NCBI GenBank assembly: GCA_031289995.1
Contig: JAITOI010000180.1
Span: forward strand, 1-7,402
Direction: 5' to 3'
Source of the DNA: Prevotellaceae bacterium
GTDB lineage: Bacteria > Bacteroidota > Bacteroidia > Bacteroidales > UBA932
Length of the DNA stretch: 7,402 nt
Part shown: piece by piece, positions 5,156-7,402 of the stretch
Layout of the letters: every line of letters begins with the position of its first letter
How positions within the stretch are numbered: position 1 is the stretch's first letter
Notes under the pieces: model-generated
Databases searched by the model: none
What the model saw: only the letters and a program-made list of their open reading frames with translations
What the model was told of the DNA's origin: nothing
Program-made: the position numbers and the translations under genes

Positions 5156-6346
5156 ATGGCAAGCATGCAAATTAAAAATTCGGCTCTGCGCAAGCGTGTG
5201 GAGCATTGGGAAAAAGAGTGTCCTGACTTTTCCAAATGGATGTCGGAGAGCGAAGCCAACGGATTTCCAATCCGAGCGCTGGACGAGGTATTTATTGGAG
5301 GCCGCAAAATGAAAAAGGCTGCCATTGAAAAAGCGGTGGATAGGATGGCGTTGTCCGATTTCGTGATGAAAGAAATTGCGAATAAAACCTTGCGCGATGC
5401 GGTTGTACATTGGGGAGTAGAAATGCCCGCCTGCCTACCTTTCCTAAAAAAGATGATACCGCTTTTTGTGTTTGTAAGCGAATTTGCCGGGTTGGAAACA
5501 TTGGATGACAAGCCACTGAGCGATTTTGCGGCGGGAGTTGCGTTTGCCCCATTTGTGCAGTTGCAAAAGGATGAGCAGCTAAAAGCGGACATGGAGAAAG
5601 ATTGCAACGAATGGATGAAGCCCGTATTTGAACGAATACGGGCACGTTACGACAAGGGAGGGGAGCTCAATAAGGCAGTAAAGGCATCTAATGAGTTTCT
5701 GATTAAGGAAAAGTATGAAGCTGAGCCGGTGGACATTGTCATTCCTGATAAGTATACGGTTCACGCCTTGATTAAGGCCGACGACATTATAGATTTTGTA
5801 AATAAAGATGATTGGGCACCGCTTGTGCGCACAAGGGATGCTATTTATCGGGCAGAAGCCCGGTATCTGCAATACAGACACGAGCTGCTGAATACGACAA
5901 TGTCCTTGTCAGAAGAGGGGCGTCGCGAAACGCGACGCATGGGTACAGACCAAAAAGAATTAGCAACACCCCCATCAAAAGCCGACAACGAGGACATTTA
6001 CCAGTTTTCTTCAGAAATAATTGCGCGTATTCATGAATTTTGTATAAGCGGCAAAAACACACGTAGTTCAACTACTATAAGCGAGACAACGTCTCTCGAA
6101 GACTTTTCCAGAGCTGTTACCCACGCCGACTTCGGTATGTTATACAAACACTCGGACACACTAAAAACAAAGCTGCGCTACATTATTCACGTCCTTTCAT
6201 TTCATGCCTCCTTAATTCACGCTAAAGACACAAAAAAATGGTACAAAGCAGCTGCAGCCAGCATAGGAGTGAAACCAACACGGCTTACCGCTTCCAACCT
6301 CCCCGAAGATTGGAAAGAGAAAGCCGATAAATTAAAGAAAAAATAA
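5156..6346 (+). CDS. Orphan protein with an internally duplicated LR-HW motif; function unknown
   Basis: I do not recognise this 396-residue protein. It looks soluble, Lys/Glu-rich and mostly helical, with no signal peptide or clear membrane segment (the most hydrophobic stretch is about 96-110). NSALRKRVEHWEKECPDF at 8-25 is repeated as NKTLRDAVVHWGVEMPAC at 77-94, sharing the pattern NxxLRxxVxHWxxExP, so the N-terminal third seems to hold two copies of a small module. The middle (about 240-310) is polar and Ser/Thr-rich, probably a linker. The C-terminal region ends in a basic helix rich in Lys, after a KKWYKAAAASIGVKPTRL segment that could contact nucleic acid. The ATG at 5156 was preferred to an upstream TTG because the extra residues would be low-complexity Lys/Asn/Phe sequence from the AT-rich leader. 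Base use differs from its neighbours: a hand count gives 25 of 60 G+C at 5701-5760 against 38 of 60 at 2581-2640 in the hexokinase gene. It is a cargo candidate of the integrase-bearing element. Confidence 0.8.
   Translation: MASMQIKNSALRKRVEHWEKECPDFSKWMSESEANGFPIRALDEVFIGGRKMKKAAIEKAVDRMALSDFVMKEIANKTLRDAVVHWGVEMPACLPFLKKMIPLFVFVSEFAGLETLDDKPLSDFAAGVAFAPFVQLQKDEQLKADMEKDCNEWMKPVFERIRARYDKGGELNKAVKASNEFLIKEKYEAEPVDIVIPDKYTVHALIKADDIIDFVNKDDWAPLVRTRDAIYRAEARYLQYRHELLNTTMSLSEEGRRETRRMGTDQKELATPPSKADNEDIYQFSSEIIARIHEFCISGKNTRSSTTISETTSLEDFSRAVTHADFGMLYKHSDTLKTKLRYIIHVLSFHASLIHAKDTKKWYKAAAASIGVKPTRLTASNLPEDWKEKADKLKKK
5822..5938. repeat. Cluster of three palindromes inside the orphan gene
   Basis: Three inverted repeats lie within 117 bases. 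CTTGTGCGCACAAG at 5822-5835 is a perfect 14-bp palindrome. At 5846-5865 an 8-bp stem with a CGGGC/GCCCG core (one T-G wobble) encloses AGAA. At 5920-5938 GCGTCGCGAAACGCGACGC is a perfect 8-bp stem with an AAA loop, coding for Arg-Arg-Glu-Thr-Arg-Arg. They are GC-rich islands in an AT-rich gene. They could be protein-binding sites or RNA structures; no function is shown by the sequence itself. Confidence 0.6.
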
Positions 6347-6459
6347 TGTGAGAGATATCGTTCAATCTTGACGACATAAAGGGGGGACATCAGAGCAGTA
6401 CGCAAAAAGCGCAAACCTCCCTTACGATGACGCTCCTCCAATGACCCACCGGCACCATC
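6347..6459 (+). other. Spacer with an open frame broken by one TGA before the polyvalent-like gene
   Basis: In the frame of the downstream gene, bases 6352-6441 form 30 sense codons ending ...SLTMTLLQ, then a TGA at 6442-6444, then five codons (PTGTI) before the ATG at 6460. No usual start codon exists in this frame before the ATG at 6427. I see no promoter or terminator. A weak stem is possible between AAGGGGGG (6379-6386) and CCTCCCTT near 6416-6423. The stretch may be plain leader, or a remnant of a longer N-terminus lost by mutation or by insertion of the upstream genes. Confidence 0.35.
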
Positions 6460-7402
6460 ATGGTCGGCATGTACGAAGGCGAGCACGTAACCATCCTCGA
6501 AAAAGGGCTAACCACCTACACCATCCTCAAGGACGGCGAAGCCGAGCCGGAGGTAGTCCCCATCGCGCACGTAGAAGGTATCGAAGAGACCCCAGTCGAA
6601 GCCCTTATAGACAAGACCATAGAAGCTGAGGATGCCGCCGCAAACTTGCAAAAACAGCAGGAAGAGCAGCTTCTGCAGCAAGCCGAGCAGCAGAAATTGC
6701 TACAGCAGCAGGAGAAAGAAAAAGCCGCCGCATCTGGTAACGAAACAGATTTCGTTACCACCCCCGAAGCCCAAGCTGGCAGCGGAACCGCCATAGCAGA
6801 AAAGCCCGCCACCGGAGGCACAGACGTTCCCCCTCCGCCCCCGCCACCCACCGAGCACGTCGTTGACAAAAACACCACCATAATCGCGCTCCCTACCGGC
6901 GAGTACCAGCTCAAAAGAACCTACACCAACGACAAGGCCAAAGCCGCCGAAAAGGAGGCCAAGCGCCTATCCGAAATCTACGTCGCCAACGGCCTCGCCT
7001 TCGAGGTGCGCCACCTGCCTAAGCAAGACCCCAACAACCGCCTCGAGGTGCCGCTGCTGGGCGTATTTGGCTACGATGTGCAGAAGCGCAGCCAAGCCCA
7101 AATAGAAGAAATGGAGCGCCAGCGCCAGGCCAGAGAGGAGGCCAAAGCCGCCGCCGACAAAGAAAAAATGGAGCGCGACCGCACCGGCGCAAGCACCATC
7201 ACCCAGCGCTGGAGTGCCGCCAAAAAGTACGAAGGCGCAGCCGATGAATTTGTGCTCACCGACGGCTCCGTCGTGGAGGGCACCTACGCCCTCGTCGAGG
7301 CCGACGCGCCCACCCCCAGCCACGACCCCGAGCGCGGCTACGCCCCAAGCGAAGGTTTCCCCACCACCGACGCCGGAACCACCGTCAACGACCGCGACTA
7401 TG
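6460..7402 (+). CDS. N-terminal part of a polyvalent-protein-like element protein (possible DdrB/ParB-like domain)
   Basis: The gene is open from the ATG at 6460 to the window end (314 codons, stop not reached). A second in-frame ATG at 6469 is an alternative start. Residues 1-45 are a compact mixed segment. Residues about 50-90 are a Gln/Glu-rich coiled coil. Residues about 100-130 are a low-complexity linker with seven consecutive prolines at 124-130. Residues about 133-205 form a second folded segment ending in LLGVFGYDV, and about 208-242 is a Lys/Glu/Ala/Arg-rich helix. From about 260 the sequence runs TDGSVVEGTYALVEADAP, then TPSHDP, GYAPSEGFP and VNDRDY at 309-314. This SH...FP...N-RDY spacing resembles the DdrB-like ParB-superfamily region of the polyvalent proteins of phages and conjugative elements, which help incoming DNA establish itself. 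The match is from memory and moderate. The codons are GC-rich, unlike the orphan gene before it. No ribosome-binding sequence is visible. Confidence 0.7.
   Translation, partial: MVGMYEGEHVTILEKGLTTYTILKDGEAEPEVVPIAHVEGIEETPVEALIDKTIEAEDAAANLQKQQEEQLLQQAEQQKLLQQQEKEKAAASGNETDFVTTPEAQAGSGTAIAEKPATGGTDVPPPPPPPTEHVVDKNTTIIALPTGEYQLKRTYTNDKAKAAEKEAKRLSEIYVANGLAFEVRHLPKQDPNNRLEVPLLGVFGYDVQKRSQAQIEEMERQRQAREEAKAAADKEKMERDRTGASTITQRWSAAKKYEGAADEFVLTDGSVVEGTYALVEADAPTPSHDPERGYAPSEGFPTTDAGTTVNDRDY

Larger units (their letters stand above)
3434..7402. mobile_element. Probable end of an integrated element (integrase end); borders not resolved
   Basis: After the terminator the content changes from conserved metabolic genes to a tyrosine recombinase, an AT-rich orphan gene and a polyvalent-protein-like gene. 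Integrases commonly lie at one end of integrative conjugative elements, prophages and satellites. I found no tRNA gene and no clear direct repeat marking an att site, and the far end is outside the window. The left border is therefore only placed at the first base after the terminator, and the 231-base leader may contain the real junction. Confidence 0.4.

Noticed and set aside
6217..6486. Minus-strand open frame across the orphan-gene end and following spacer
   Set aside because: It overlaps a plausible plus-strand gene for much of its length, lacks a promoter and has no recognisable domain.
6441..6629. Plus-strand His/Arg-rich open frame of 62 codons
   Set aside because: It is an out-of-frame reading of the start of the polyvalent-like gene, with an extreme composition typical of shadows.

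Overview
The window looks like a chromosome segment of a fairly GC-rich Bacteroidetes bacterium, probably Bacteroidales. The evidence is the set of promoter -7 elements of the TAnnTTTG type (the same TACCTTTG octamer occurs three times, each 25 to 30 bases before a start codon), the absence of Shine-Dalgarno sequences, a eukaryotic-type hexokinase, and a Bacteroidetes-style tyrosine recombinase. The genus cannot be named from this sequence.

Left part (1-3433), housekeeping. A truncated tsaC/Sua5-family gene (tRNA threonylcarbamoyladenosine synthesis) reads leftward off the window. It is divergent from lpxD (lipid A synthesis), and each gene has its own TACCTTTG element in the shared spacer. 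After lpxD comes a 136-base AT-rich spacer with a long imperfect inverted repeat and a short tandem repeat that ends at the next start codon. A hexokinase gene and a sirtuin gene follow, 38 bases apart and probably co-transcribed. A perfect 19-bp-stem terminator closes the block.

Right part (3434-7402), probable accessory DNA. A 231-base non-coding leader holds an inverted repeat, two helically phased 10-bp direct repeats and a good Bacteroidetes promoter. This promoter drives a full-length tyrosine recombinase with all catalytic residues visible. Next is an orphan gene of 396 codons that is clearly more AT-rich than its neighbours. I do not recognise its product, but it carries an internal duplication of an NxxLRxxVxHWxxExP motif, and its gene contains a cluster of perfect or near-perfect palindromes. 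The window ends inside a GC-rich gene whose product has a Gln-rich coiled coil, a poly-proline linker, a Lys/Glu/Ala-rich helix and a C-terminal segment resembling the ParB/DdrB-like region of the polyvalent proteins of phages and conjugative elements. Integrase, orphan cargo and polyvalent-like protein together suggest one end of an integrated element. No att duplication was found by eye and the right end lies outside the window.

The most interesting items are the orphan gene beside the integrase, the repeat architecture upstream of the integrase, the zinc-cysteine-poor sirtuin, and the open reading frame with a single in-frame TGA just before the polyvalent-like gene.
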